NCBI GenBank assembly: GCA_905250075.1
Contig: CAJNOP010000011.1
Span: 2,358,169 to 2,422,168 of the forward strand
Direction of reading: 5' to 3'
Source of the DNA: Rotaria sp. Silwood1
Lineage: Eukaryota > Rotifera > Eurotatoria > Philodinida > Philodinidae
DNA length: 64,000 nt
Shown here: piece after piece, positions 1 to 11,182 of the stretch
Layout: the number at the start of each line of letters is the position of its first letter
Numbering within the stretch: position 1 is the stretch's first letter
Position numbers and translations under genes: made by a program
The notes under the pieces: model-generated
The model's input: only the letters and a program-made list of their open reading frames with translations
Databases searched by the model: none
Told to the model about the DNA's origin: nothing

Positions 1-1577
1 TAAATATCGATCACGTTGTTCTTGAGTTTTAGTATCGTCAGCACCAGCAAACAAGCCACCACAAGCTATACCTTCAGCAAGGAATGGACCATAATCACTT
101 CGACCACTAAACTCTGTATAATCCCACGGTAAACGATTTTGTTCAAAATAATCAATAAATAAACGTGTTATTCGATTACTACCAGGTAGAGCACGTGCTG
201 GTGTTGTTTCATTATTTGCCGTCTTACCATCATAAATACCGAAAAAAAAATTTGGTGATGCTAACATATCAAAATTAAGATTTACAGAATACAATCCAAG
301 TGAACCATCTATTTTTGCTCGTCGTACAAAATCTGTTGAACCTAATAGACCAGCTTCTTCGCCACCCCACCAACAAAATTTAATACGTGAACGCATATTT
401 GTTGCATAATTTGAATGAACAAGTAAACGAACTAAATTCAATGCAATGGCTAATGTAGCTGCCATGCCACTTCCATTATCATTTAGACCAGGACCTAAGA
501 ATAAACAAATACGAAAGACGAAAAATTTTTTTTTTTGTTTATTATTTAAAAAAACAAAATATTACCTGTCGATACACTATCACTATGACTACCAACAACA
601 ATTGTTCGATTTGAATCGCCTACTTTTGTATCTGCACATACATTAGTTACAATAGTCGGTGGTAGTGATCGAAATTCTAATCGCATATAAATACGAGAAG
701 TATTTTCCAGAATAAGATGCATGCCTGCTGCATATGAAAGAAATAATGCTGGCAAAGTATTATTTCTTGGTGCTCGAACATTATTTAATGGTTCAAGACG
801 TTCCATTGTTAGTCCATCATTATAAACAAGAAATGCACTAACTCGTTTATTCATTGCCAAAAGAATTTTATCTGTAAATGTACAATTACCTCGTCGAACT
901 AAAGCTACATCACCTTCTTTTGTCGTATTCCAATCCTTCAAATAACAACCGAAACGTTCAACAACTGACAATGGTCGACCATTAATAAATGACCAATTTC
1001 GAGCTTCAGCTGATCGATCCATAGGTACAAAATCTTTTGGATATGTAAATATGGATGCATTGGATTTATTAGGTAAAGCTATAAGAATTGGATACTCAGC
1101 AAGTTCAGTACGAGGAACAGAAAAATAATATTTTTCAACAATAAAATTGTTTTCTGTATTCAGTTGTGATGTAAGATAATCGATTGTTCGATTAAATGAC
1201 ATTGTTCCTATAGCACGACTTTGAAATTGACGAAGATGAATAAGCATATGTTCAAGTGTAATTGAATCAACTAATGAAGATGATTGATTTTTTTTCGATG
1301 GTTGATTAGTAATTGGTGTTGTTGTTGTTGATGATGATGATGATGATTCAATCCGTATTGCAGAATATGAATCAATTTTTGAAACAATTATAGCTGCCAG
1401 AATAAGAATAACGAGCAGAAAAAGACAAATTATACCAAAAAGTACATATTGATAAAAATATTTTTTCTTTTTTGGTACTAATGATGGTAGTGATGTAACA
1501 GATGGTATAGAAACAATAGTTGGATCAACATTACGAGAGGATCCAAATTGAGTTTGAAGTATCATACCGTCATTCAT
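1..1577 (-). CDS. Type II membrane M28 metallopeptidase with PA domain (5' part, runs off window start)
   Basis: Exons 566-1577 and <1-494 (intron 495-565, 71 bp, GT-AG, phase 1). The start is the ATG at 1575-1577. A TTG three codons upstream is not needed. At least 502 residues are visible. A lysine patch (residues about 36-39) is followed by one hydrophobic span (about 43-66), which suggests a type II anchor with the enzyme outside the cell or in a lumen. A protease-associated-like region follows (GDVALVRRGNCTF). The M28 metal motifs are then visible in order: GSHSDSV, LNDNGSG, WWGGEEAGLLGS and LNFDMLASP. The fifth ligand, a His, should lie outside the window. Several N-x-S/T sites suggest glycosylation. 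By family this is a zinc aminopeptidase or carboxypeptidase acting on peptides; the substrate is unknown. The family call is firm. The subfamily (aminopeptidase Y-like) is a guess. Confidence 0.9.
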
Positions 1578-2463
1578 TTGTAACAAAATAAAAAATAATG
1601 ATGATTGATTTTGATTTTATGAAGGGTATTGTTTTTTAATATTATGATAAACTTTATAAATGATATTTTTCTTATCTGCTTCATTAATCGGTATAATGTC
1701 ATTCGAAAGTTTAACATATTACAAAATAATGAGTGAATTTTTCGCTCTTATCCGAATTGTGAAATGATTAGTGTTCTGCAGTCGGATCGGGTCACCGGGT
1801 AGAAATTCATATGCCGACAATTAATAAGATCTCGCTCAATGTTTCAAAATATTGTTACTTATAAAAGCTTATGAATGAAAATCCGTTTGATCATAATCGA
1901 ACAATTTATTAGAATTGGGAACAGATCACATAAGTGAAAGGACTTGTTTACAAGAAGAATTCGTTTTTAATAATAGGTCATCGATAAATGATGAACTATA
2001 TGTGGCAAAGTAACTGAATACAAGAAGAAAATCAATTATCAAAAAGACGAGCATCTATTATCATGATGGAAAAAAGCATTCATGAATGAAACCATGATTA
2101 CAACAAGTAAACGTAGACTTAGCGAGATCGGTCGAATGTTAGAAGCAAAAAAGCTACCAAGTGAAAACTGAATGAATCATTAGTTTCTTTTTTATAAAAG
2201 TCGACATGATCTCTTTTTCTTCTGTTGTTTATGGAAGACACTAAATGCCATCCTTTCTCATATAAAATAAACCTCAGAAAACCTTACTCTAAAACACGTT
2301 GTCGAATGTCGATGAGCTCCATTCCAACTCTTATCTTATTTTTTTTATTCGAGTATTTATTATTCATTTACCTTTAAAACATTATCAAAGACGCAATTAC
2401 AAAAAAAAAACATAAAATAATATTTAATAAAAAATCTTTTTCAAATGAGTAAAAAGAAGAACG
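1578..2463. other. Intergenic, no gene seen
   Basis: AT-rich spacer between the peptidase start and the end of the TIL inhibitor gene. I see no exon-like reading frame or RNA gene in it. Confidence 0.6.
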
Positions 2464-2784
2464 TTAGCATTCACTTTTTTTAATACATGGACTATTCTTA
2501 TCACTTTGTCGTACATAACCATTGATACAAAAACAACCAATAGCACACATATGATTGCATGGTTGTTGCCATGTATCTTTATCAGCACATGTCTGTTCAC
2601 ACTGTGTGCTACAAAGACTATATGCTTCATCAGGACGACATATTCCATAATTGATAACTAATAAATATTTTTAAAATAATATCTTTTTTTTCAAATTGGT
2701 AGTTCAAATTCACTTACATCTACAATCGATAAGTAATGGCACAAAAAGAGCTAAAACAATAAAACTTATGCGTACGTACGCCAT
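2464..2784 (-). CDS. Secreted TIL-domain serine protease inhibitor, 86 aa
   Basis: Exons 2718-2784 and 2464-2657, with a 60-bp GT-AG intron (2658-2717). The joined frame gives 86 residues. The first exon encodes a signal peptide (hydrophobic from about residue 6 to 19). The second encodes a single trypsin-inhibitor-like domain with exactly ten cysteines. The spacing is typical of the family: CxxxCxxTC early, CNHMCAIGCFC in the middle, GYVRQ, then PCIKKSEC at the C-terminus. Ten cysteines imply five disulfides. Family members bind S1-type serine proteases through an exposed loop, so this is probably an extracellular inhibitor. The target is unknown. The S1 protease at 53502 is about 50 kb away, and nothing links the two. 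The long reading frame in another phase here is a shadow. Confidence 0.88.
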
Positions 2785-3009
2785 ATTGAATCAATTCAAA
2801 AAAAATATCGATTTTGCTGCCTATGTATATAATAAACGCTGACTCAAATGAAGCAAAGAAATGCAAAATGACGCAGTATCTTTACATTTATTTGCTAACG
2901 TCCATACATTCAACAACAAAAAAAAACAGAAAGAATGTATCGACTCATTTTTTCTTTTATTCGATCGTAGAAAAAAGTACACACAAACGAATAACAAACA
3001 TAGATATAT

Positions 3010-3430
3010 TTACTGATTGTCCATAGATTTAATAACAACTTTCCAAAGTCCATCTCGTGTCTGTTTTAATATAAGATTTTCTCTTGGTGTATCTCTGGTA
3101 ATTGTTTTTAATTTTTCATAAGCACGTACTTTAGCAGTTTTCTTCAAACGATCACGAATACCAGCACCCATTTTTAATTGTTTATTGAATACTAATGTAC
3201 ATTTATGTGTATTAATACCACGTGTACGTAAATCAATTTCATGTTCAACTAATTCAATCGAAAACTCCGATTCATTACTAGCTGCTTTTGATGCACTAGC
3301 ATTGCGAAAGTACGACTTTATTTGACTAGCATCTTCTCGAGCTTTTCCTGTATCATCTTTTGGTGTACGACCTTGCATTCGTTCGCATATACGATTAAGA
3401 AGCTGTTCAACTTGTTCACGACGTTGTTCT
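3010..3430 (-). CDS. 3' exon of a gene with a dsRNA-binding-like domain (possible fragment)
   Basis: An open frame ends at TAA 3010-3012 and opens at a plausible 3' splice site (TATATAG) near 3431, so this looks like a terminal exon of about 140 residues. It begins with a charged helix (REQVEQLLNRICERMQ). The segment from IELVEHEIDL through KCTLVFNKQLKMGAG to KKTAKVRAYEKL has the beta-beta-beta-alpha look and basic final helix of a dsRNA-binding domain. That assignment is by eye and weak. I could not find an upstream exon on this strand before the next gene at 4686. The upstream space is occupied by an old inverted-repeat element (3768-4316). It may therefore be a truncated copy, or have a short first exon that I missed. 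Confidence 0.5.
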
Positions 3431-3468
3431 CTATATATACATATAACATTATTAAAAGAATTAAACAC

Positions 3469-4685
3469 AAATTTTGTCTAAGAAAAGGATTCATTCTTTT
3501 ATTCATATAAATGAATTCTAAATTGATTTATATATTCCTTAGCTTTCAATCTAATACAGATCATCGAACAAAAAAGTTTGTTCTTTTTCAATTCTAATAA
3601 CAGAATTGAAAACAAAAAGTCTATAGAAACCGTTTTCTTTCTACTTGCTGCAAACATACAATATAAAACGCATACTTTTAGCACAGATAATTACTTTTAT
3701 TATCTACAAGACAACAAGGACTATATTCCTAAATACTCATCGATTTTACTCGATTTATAACAAGCTTAACAAGGGAAGTTTGTCAAATGATTACACGCTT
3801 TTGGTTCGCGTCTATGGGCATCATAAGAAACTAAATTGGTTGTAAATATACTGATAAATTCAAACTATTAGTTTACTCTGTCGAACGCACAGTAAAATCG
3901 CGGTAGTTTGTAAACGGATATCGTAGATCTCCACAAAAACAGCAAGAAAAATGATTTTTGAGTTTCGATTGAAAACTAAGTGCAACTGTATAACTTTAAC
4001 TTATTGTGAATAATTCAGATCTTCTGATGTCTTTCTATCTTTAAATATGAATATGAAACCTGATGTTCTATGTGAACCATAGAGAAGACAATCTTTTAAC
4101 ATAACTGAATCGTAAGATAAACAAACAACAATAAGATCAGAAATATTCACAAAACTACTATTATTCTTGACACTTTCTTTTCTATAAAATTTCGAGTGAA
4201 AATTCGAAAAATAATTTTTTCTGATGTTATAAGACGCTTCATCGCTAATTTAGTACTGCATTATCCGTGTAGTCTCGACTCAAAAAACGATTTATCAGTT
4301 TCAAAACTTCTTGCACTAGTCAGTTGGATAAATTATATATTAAGTGTTGTGTCATTTTTTTTGATTCTTTAAAACAGAATCAAAACATGACCTTAAGACA
4401 AATTTATTCTATAGCTCCAAATTTTCCATTTATGTGAAAAAATTGATATTAATATCCATTGTGCTATTATTACTTTCATGGCAATCAATTAGTATCAAAA
4501 GTTATGATTGCATAAACCAATTTCATTGAGGCTACCAAGCGCCTTTTAGCACATTTGACGTAGACTACCAAGCGTCTACGAGGTATCCATGTAAATGAAA
4601 AACTCAATTAAATATACTCATTTTTTTTCTCTTCTTTTAAAAAAAAATCAATACTATTTTTATACACACTTATCTCAATTAATAT
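3469..4685. other. Intergenic; holds the old foldback element, otherwise no gene
   Basis: Small open frames here are AT-rich and have no codon signature. The only structure I see is the inverted-repeat element listed separately. Confidence 0.5.
3768..4316. mobile_element. Degenerate foldback element, same family as 28817-29439
   Basis: The two ends are imperfect inverted copies. The left end reads caagggaagtttgtcaaatg and the right end reads as its diverged complement (cagtttcaaaacttcttgca). Internal stretches near 3945 and 4190 resemble the arms of the much better preserved element at 28817-29439 (the tgaaaattcgaaaa segment). No coding capacity. Boundaries are approximate and I could not find a target duplication. 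Confidence 0.5.
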
Positions 4686-6072
4686 TTATAACTTAACAAG
4701 AAAAACACCATCTAAGAGGGATGATAGATGACTTGAAATATGATCAGGATCTTCCAATGTTGGAGAATTATGTAAAGTAGAATTTGAAAGAAAACCTTCA
4801 GTTTTATACCGTCTTTCATCGGGTATTGTTTCATCATCACTTTGATCAGAATCAATGTTTAATTGACCTAAACAAATAGACATAAGCATGATTCAAATTT
4901 TATTGAACTTCTACCACTTGTTGTTGGTTGTTGTTGTTGTTCATCTTCAGTACGTCTCTGACAAAAAAAAAGAATTCATAACTCTTATCGATAAATTTCT
5001 TTTCATACTCGTTTAACAATAGGTTGAAATGGTGTAAATGATGGATATGTTTCTGGATCTGTTGATAAAATAGCTAAATTTTAATCTTATTAAATATTCT
5101 TTCATTTTGTTCTTGTTATTAAATTACTTACCAGTTTCCATTTTTTCCATAGGACCAATTAAAGTTCGTCCGATTTTAGTAGCATATGTCATTAGATAAT
5201 GATATTGTGCTTGTTTTACAAGAGCTTGAATTTGAATTGCTGCAAGATCCATAATAGTTTGATTTTCATGACTAAAAGAAAAAGAATTATTTGTATATTA
5301 CATTTCATATATCACTATCAAATACAAGAGAAAAAAACAAAAACATCAAACTTACTATATTACAAAACGATATCTAGGTGCCATTGATGGATCAACAGAA
5401 ATTGAACAAGTTAATGAATTTCTTATTTTTTTAATGTTACAGTTCTACGTAGAAAAAAAAAATCTATGATGTTAATTGTGTTTCCTTTGACTTACTCGTT
5501 GACCTAATAAATATCGTTCAATATCAAACATTTCAATCGGAAGAGAATTAAATAAAGAACCATGAACTATCACTTGATGATTAACAAACTAGAAAAATAT
5601 TTTAAATAAAATTTTAGACATAACAAAAAAAACAACATTTCATTACATCATAAATCGGATGATCATTATTTTCAAATGATATTAAATCGTAATGAATTCG
5701 TGTACAAATGACTATACATGTAGAAAATTTTTTAAACTTTCATTTTATTAATAAAATAGAAACATACTATCAAATTGTTTATTATCTCGTTCGTGTTGAG
5801 ACTGAATAACTAAATGAAGTCGCGGTTCATCATCATCATTGCAAAAAGATTCCAATTCAACAGGAATATATTTTCCATTACATGTTATTGTAATACTTGA
5901 ATTATTTGTTAACTAGCAAAAAAAAGGATTTTTTAATGTTTTTAGTGTACTCAAAACAAACCTGTTGCCAATATGAAGTTTGAGTTGCTGCAACACATAT
6001 TTCATGAGAAAGACCCCGAAGAGAAATAAATACTTGTTTACCAGTACTACCTGATATAGAAAAACTAGCCAT
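4686..6072 (-). CDS. Unrecognised nine-exon protein, 310 aa
   Basis: Exons, 5' to 3': 5962-6072, 5768-5912, 5647-5711, 5496-5588, 5356-5444, 5132-5271, 5009-5073, 4915-4957, 4686-4867. All introns are short GT-AG and all phases agree, giving 311 codons with the stop. I do not recognise the family. The first about 215 residues look globular, starting MASFSISGSTGKQVFISL and with two short acidic turns. A helical stretch follows (MDLAAIQIQALVKQAQYHYL). The C-terminal about 90 residues are low-complexity: a KRRR patch next to a QQQQ run, then an acidic D/E/S tail. The basic patch and acidic tail would fit a nuclear adaptor, but that is inference. No signal peptide or membrane span. Confidence 0.8.
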
Positions 6073-6611
6073 AATTATAATGATATGATGTATCGATGAG
6101 ACTGATACTACTTATATGTATATATATATCTCAACAGACGTTTCTGCCTATTGAAAAGAAAAGAAGAAGGTTATTATATAGGAAAAAATTTTAATTTATC
6201 TATAATGTTGATTATTCTTCGTCCGCCGTTCTATTGATAATTGTCTACTATCGGTCACTTTTTACTGTATCTTATCCGGCAGAAAACAAGAATGATTTAT
6301 CAGAAAAGTTAACATATATATGTTACTCTTCAACAAATTTGTTTTGTATTTAAAACTTACAGGTGAAATTTAATGATAGTACATAGTTAGAGATATGCAA
6401 ATAAACATCAGTTAATAAATTGTAAGATGGATCGAACGAATTGTTTGTCTATTACAATCATAATCACATATAATCTTTAGAGAATTTTACTTGAGAAAAC
6501 ATATTCTTCATATTATTCTTTTTTCTCTATAACGCAATAATCATTTGCGGAAAAACGAATTACGGAAGAGTTTTTTTTGTTTCAGAAAAATATATTTCTA
6601 TAATGATTGTC

Positions 6612-6778
6612 TCATACTGGTGTATTGCAAATTAACATTAGCAATATTTTGACTATCATAGGTTGAAATATAAATCGATTAATAGTATATTAAGAAAATT
6701 TATTGTTATTTGAAGCCTAGTTTAATCTTGAGGAATTGGAAGTCAAGCAGATATTGTAGTTGATCTATTGACCTGTGA
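6612..6778 (-). pseudogene. Decayed partial copy of the CCC-domain secreted protein gene
   Basis: The sequence matches the complement of the gene at 8011-8820 with many differences. One half resembles the second domain (around 8130-8230: attaacattagcaa, then atcataggtt, then cgatta). The other half is closer to the first domain (around 8560-8620: cttgaggaattggaagt). The reading frame is interrupted and only part of one domain remains. It is about 1.2 kb downstream of the intact gene on the same strand, so it probably arose from a tandem duplication that then decayed. Confidence 0.7.
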
Positions 6779-6868
6779 TCAACATAGTGCACTAGTAGCA
6801 TTAGCTGTAACTAAAACTTATGCTTCATTAGGTGTTGATGTTGATCCTTGTTTAACTAACAGATAGAT
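6747..6868 (+). pseudogene. Unidentified coding-like remnant
   Basis: Overlapping and following the decayed copy, the plus strand keeps an open frame containing VVDLLTCDQHSALVALAVTK and ending at TAG near 6868. A CLPCHEIEPIG-like segment then appears in another frame. The amino-acid composition looks protein-like, but I cannot assign a family and there is no start or splice structure. It could be chance. Confidence 0.25.
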
Positions 6869-8010
6869 GCTTACCATGTCATGAAATAGAACCTATTGGA
6901 AAGTTTTTTGTTTTTTTAAATACATTTTATTGAGCAGAAAATAGTAAGCATAAAAAATGAAGTTCAATACAGATGATAAGAAAAATAACTATCTGTTAAT
7001 GCTCAGTCTTCAATTCATTTCCTATTTAAAAATAATGTAAACTTCAAAGTTTTGCGGAAAATCCTGTGAAAAAAAAAGAAATATTGATATTAAATGTATG
7101 GATGCCCTCTATAAATGACTTCTAAATAACAACATTCGACTTGATTATAAGTATCATTTAGATTGAATGTGTCTAATGCAAATAGTAGCAGTTAGTAACT
7201 GACTCAAAACTATTTTTATAACAAGCAGAAAGATATGATAAGAAATGATAATACTTGTTGTTAACTTAACTCAAATATTCATGCAAAAAATTGCATTTGT
7301 GAAAATGTCAAAGGTGGTGTTATATGATTCGAATGAATATTTGAACAAAGATAGATTTGTTACTATCATAGAACTCTTTATTGAAATTTTCTTCAAATTC
7401 TTTTTTGATCGTTTACGAGATCCAAGAAAAAATGAATAGTTATTCCTGATATATATATATATTAAATTTGACATAAAACTTAAATATGATAGATTTTTAC
7501 ATTCTTAAACAATCATAAGCAGAATCGGTTTTATTTTTGTATTTCTCGATGACAAAAATGCTGTCTTCACTAGAGAATAGATGAGATGGTCACCCATAAA
7601 AACTACTCCAAGTTCCATACAAATAATATTTAAAAATAAACGTCTATAAACTATATGTTAATTTTGTTTAATATTAATTCAGTTTTTCCTTTCTCGAAAT
7701 CACATGAAAATAGATTTATCACAAATTATTTACGAACGATTAAAGAATATCTTTTACATAGATGAATAAAAATCCAACAGAATTCAAAATTCTTGATTCT
7801 TTTTTTGATAGTGTTAGTTGAAACGATAGTTCATCATTTTAAAAATAAAATATTAATTACTAAATGAAATTTTTATCTCTTCAATCAAAACATGATTATG
7901 TTGCTGATTTATTTAGTAAAATCTTATAAAGAAATCAATATTTTTGAATAAAACCTCTAAAATAATTAATTTCTTTATTGAAAAAAAAAACGATTAAATC
8001 ATTTTCAACT

Positions 8011-8820
8011 TTACACACAAATCATACGAAATAAGAAAGCATTAATAACAATAAGAATCAATGATGATGAAATCAATGAAGCTGTATTTTTATTTTCATC
8101 AACTCGTCGTCCCATACCACTGCATTGTGGATATTGTAAATTAACATTAGCAACATATTGATTATCATAGGTTAATGTAAATCGATTATTAGTACTAAGA
8201 AAATTTGTTGTTATTTGAAAACCATTTTTATCTTGAGGAGCTCCAATAGTTACTTCAACTGTAGTTGAACCATTCAATTGTGCTGCACATGGTTTACCAG
8301 CTACACGTCCTGCTACTAAATATTGTGTCTCACTTTTTTTACTAATAGTTGCTTGTTCAGATAAACAACAACATTCATCTTGGTTACAACTATCATCAAT
8401 ATTGAATGTTCCTACCCAATTACTAACAGCTCGTCGTGCACTACCACTACATTGTGGAGATTGTAAATTAGCATGAGCAATATATTGACTATCGGCACTA
8501 AGTGTAAATCGATTGTTTGTACCAAGAAACATTGTTGTTATTTGAAAACCATTTTTATCTTGAGGAATTAGAAGTGGAACAGATATTGAAGTTGCTCCAC
8601 TGAGTTGTGCTTGACATGGTACACCGGCAACATCAGCTTCAACTAAAAAATGTGTATTATTAGCTTTGGTAATTTTGACTTGTTCAGATAAACAGCAACA
8701 TGTGGCTTGATTACAGCTATTATCAACATTGTAGAATCCTATCCATTCCGGAGTTGTTGCAGATAAACATACATGAACAAAACCGACAAGAAAAATAAGA
8801 GAAATAATTGAAACTTGCAT
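8011..8820 (-). CDS. Secreted or GPI-anchored protein with two tandem CCC-motif domains, 269 aa
   Basis: Single exon from ATG 8818-8820. Residues 1-20 form a signal peptide ending near CLSAT. Two repeats of about 110 residues follow. Each starts with a W-G/GF-Y/F-N-V/I-D motif and carries SCNQxxCCCLSEQ, GxPCxAQL, PQDKNGFQITT, a TNNRFTL strand and a closing PQCSG, so there are six cysteines per domain. After GRRVDENKN the last about 22 residues are hydrophobic, which suggests a GPI-anchor signal or a short C-terminal membrane span. I know no named family for this domain. The internal duplication and the decayed extra copy at 6612-6778 show that the unit has been amplified locally. A TATA-like box lies at 8897-8904. 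Function unknown; an extracellular surface or binding role is inference. Confidence 0.85.
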   Translation of the reverse strand: MQVSIISLIFLVGFVHVCLSATTPEWIGFYNVDNSCNQATCCCLSEQVKITKANNTHFLVEADVAGVPCQAQLSGATSISVPLLIPQDKNGFQITTMFLGTNNRFTLSADSQYIAHANLQSPQCSGSARRAVSNWVGTFNIDDSCNQDECCCLSEQATISKKSETQYLVAGRVAGKPCAAQLNGSTTVEVTIGAPQDKNGFQITTNFLSTNNRFTLTYDNQYVANVNLQYPQCSGMGRRVDENKNTASLISSSLILIVINAFLFRMICV

Positions 8821-8896
8821 AATTTTGTTTAAAATATTGATGTTGTAATAATTATTAATGTGAAATTAGTGAAGAGATATTAAGTGAAGACTTGAA

Positions 8897-8904
8897 TTTA
8901 TATA
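8897..8904 (-). promoter_or_regulatory. TATA-like box of the CCC-domain gene
   Basis: TATATAAA on the minus strand, 77 bp or less upstream of the ATG at 8820. The spacing suits a start site near 8870. Confidence 0.45.
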
Positions 8905-10451
8905 CGAAATATTTCTTTTGATTGTTAAGGTAACGGTTAGAAGTGTTGAATATTGACACATAGTGACGCAAATGATAAGAGTTCGTCAATCTTCATTTTT
9001 TTTGCCTTGACTCATGATATGCAAAAGAAACATATCTTTTGCAAGATATCATAACTCAAATAAAATTTTATGCTGCCTGATACACTTTACAAATCATATC
9101 CAGCATATGGCTATTTTCTAGTAAAACAATAGTTTCATTCCGTTGATTGAATATTGTTGATTAATGCAGAAAAAAAAAATTATTATATCACTAGTAGTAA
9201 AATCATTATCTAAGCTTAAATTCGTTCGAAAATTCATAATTGAATTTTAATTGATATCATAATGATATTATCATAAATTTATTATGTAGAATTCTTCAAT
9301 GAAGAATTATTTCGTTTGATTAAAATACTAAACGTTTCATAGTTTTTTTTCTATTTGTATTACTTTGTAAAGAAGAAACTTTTCTTATTAGAAAAATTTT
9401 GAAATATCTATCAATACTTACAGAATATAGATTTATTTCTTAAAAGAAAATATTCTTTTATACATCAATTTGTCTTTTCATTACAATAAACTTCTATAAA
9501 TGATTAATGAGCTTGTATAATGCTCTCCTTGAAAGTGAAACTGTTCTAACAGTATAAAAAAATATTCAGTTTCGAAGAAACGATTGGGTAAGAATGTCAA
9601 AAATTAATGTTTTTATTTATTTATATTGAATTACAAAGGATTAATTTGAAGCATTACTAATTTTTATTAACATCAAATGTTTAATTTCTTTTTCAAGTTC
9701 ATTTTGTGATGTTTATAAAATAAATACAAAAACTATACTTGACTTTATATAAGTGCATGTGTAAAAAAAAATTGTACACAGATCTAACTCTTCAAAATTT
9801 ACCATAAATAACTTCTTTTTTTTCAGTTACATATTTTGATTTGCTATATTTAAGTTATTCAATGAGACTGATGAACTAAATCTAGTGACTTCAGTATAAC
9901 TTAAAAATAATATTACATTATGTAAAGTATATAGAAGAAACTGTTATGCATTTTTGAATTAGATTCTATTAATATTATTAAATGTAAATTAGATGTATTT
10001 ATTAATAATAACAAAACCAGAATATGCTAAAATTTTAACATGAAATTATTTTCAAAAAAAAGCAAATGAAGAAAATTGATAATATACCGAATTTTCCAAA
10101 ATGTTTGTACACATTTTATTTTTCATTTATGTCAGCATGAATAAATGATAAAATCTTGATTTTGTTTTTTTGAAAATGCACGATTAAAAGCTCTACGAAA
10201 AATGCCGGAACAAATCCCTACTGACATTCTTGATAATAAAGACGTGAGCAAAATAGTTATACCAGATCGTTTGTCATATAATACAAACGAATTTGCATGA
10301 AATCTGACTTTGCTATTATTTAACATGCTTGCCAAATATTTGAATTATAATGTCTGATTAATTAAAAATGAAATTTTGATTTGTATTTTTTTCTTCTTTT
10401 TTTATCAATAATTTTCAATGATAAAATCAAAGTATTGAGATACCGATCACA

Positions 10452-10710
10452 ACCTAAGAAAGTCAATACTATACATCGAAGTACTTTAGGTACTCAATTA
10501 GTTGTCAAACATGGTAATGATTACTACTATTGAGAACACCATGAATAGATGTATACTTTGTTTATATTTTGATGACTAGTTTAAGTAATTAGTTATTTAT
10601 AAAATATACAGATATACATGTGGTAATGATCATATCTCTAATCGCACTGCAGTATATCATTACAGAGTAGAATCAACTATTGGAATCACAGCTCAAGGTT
10701 TCCTTGGTAA
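10452..10710 (+). pseudogene. Two exon-like pieces of an unidentified gene
   Basis: Plus strand. A frame reading KKVNTIHRSTLGTQLVVKHG ends at TGA near 10534. After an intron-like stretch ending in ACAG (about 10610), a second frame reads TAVYHYRVESTIGITAQGFL up to a donor-like GGTAATT. The residues look protein-like. There is a stop between the pieces and no start, so I treat it as a remnant of an unknown gene. Confidence 0.3.
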
Positions 10711-11182
10711 TTAAGTTTTTTTTTCATACAAAGGAATGAACTTTATGATCAAGAATGATTTAATTTTCACATTATATCATTGCTTAACGATAAAAAAAAA
10801 GGGTTTTGTTTAAAGGACCTTCTTTACAACAATAGATGTCCATGAAAAAACTCTTTCAGGTACAATTACAATAAACTTGAAAAATACATTCTATTATCTG
10901 CTTCATAGAATGCTATTATTTATTTCAATTTAGATTTCTGTTCAATTGTATTTTAGACTTTAAATCAATTTATATGATTAGTTTTGTTCTAAATTGTTCT
11001 TTAAAAATTTTATTTCAAACTTAATTAGAACAAAAAAAAAAATCTTTGTCACCGTCAATAAAAATACTAATAAAGAAAAAGAACTTTCTAATTTCATGCT
11101 TAGTAATGATTAATGTTTTCGTTAAATTTTCAATAAAAACTCTATTTCCACATGCATTGAGTCATCTTCTAAATATTAAAAT

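Larger units (their letters stand above)
6073..8010. other. Intergenic with gene remnants
   Basis: Apart from the decayed copy at 6612-6778 and the adjoining coding-like shred at about 6747-6865, I see only AT-rich sequence and short chance reading frames. Confidence 0.5.
8821..11182. other. Intergenic, mostly featureless
   Basis: AT-rich. I see one coding-like shred on the plus strand near 10452-10710 (listed separately) and nothing else that I can support. The 67-codon frame at 10132-10335 on the minus strand has no recognisable content. Confidence 0.5.

Noticed and set aside
2424-2648. 74-codon minus-strand frame
   Set aside because: A different phase of the TIL inhibitor exon. The Cys-rich phase with intact splice sites is the real one.
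10132-10335. 67-codon minus-strand frame (MLNNSKVRFHANSF...)
   Set aside because: Looks slightly protein-like but has no start context, partner exon or known motif; too little to call.
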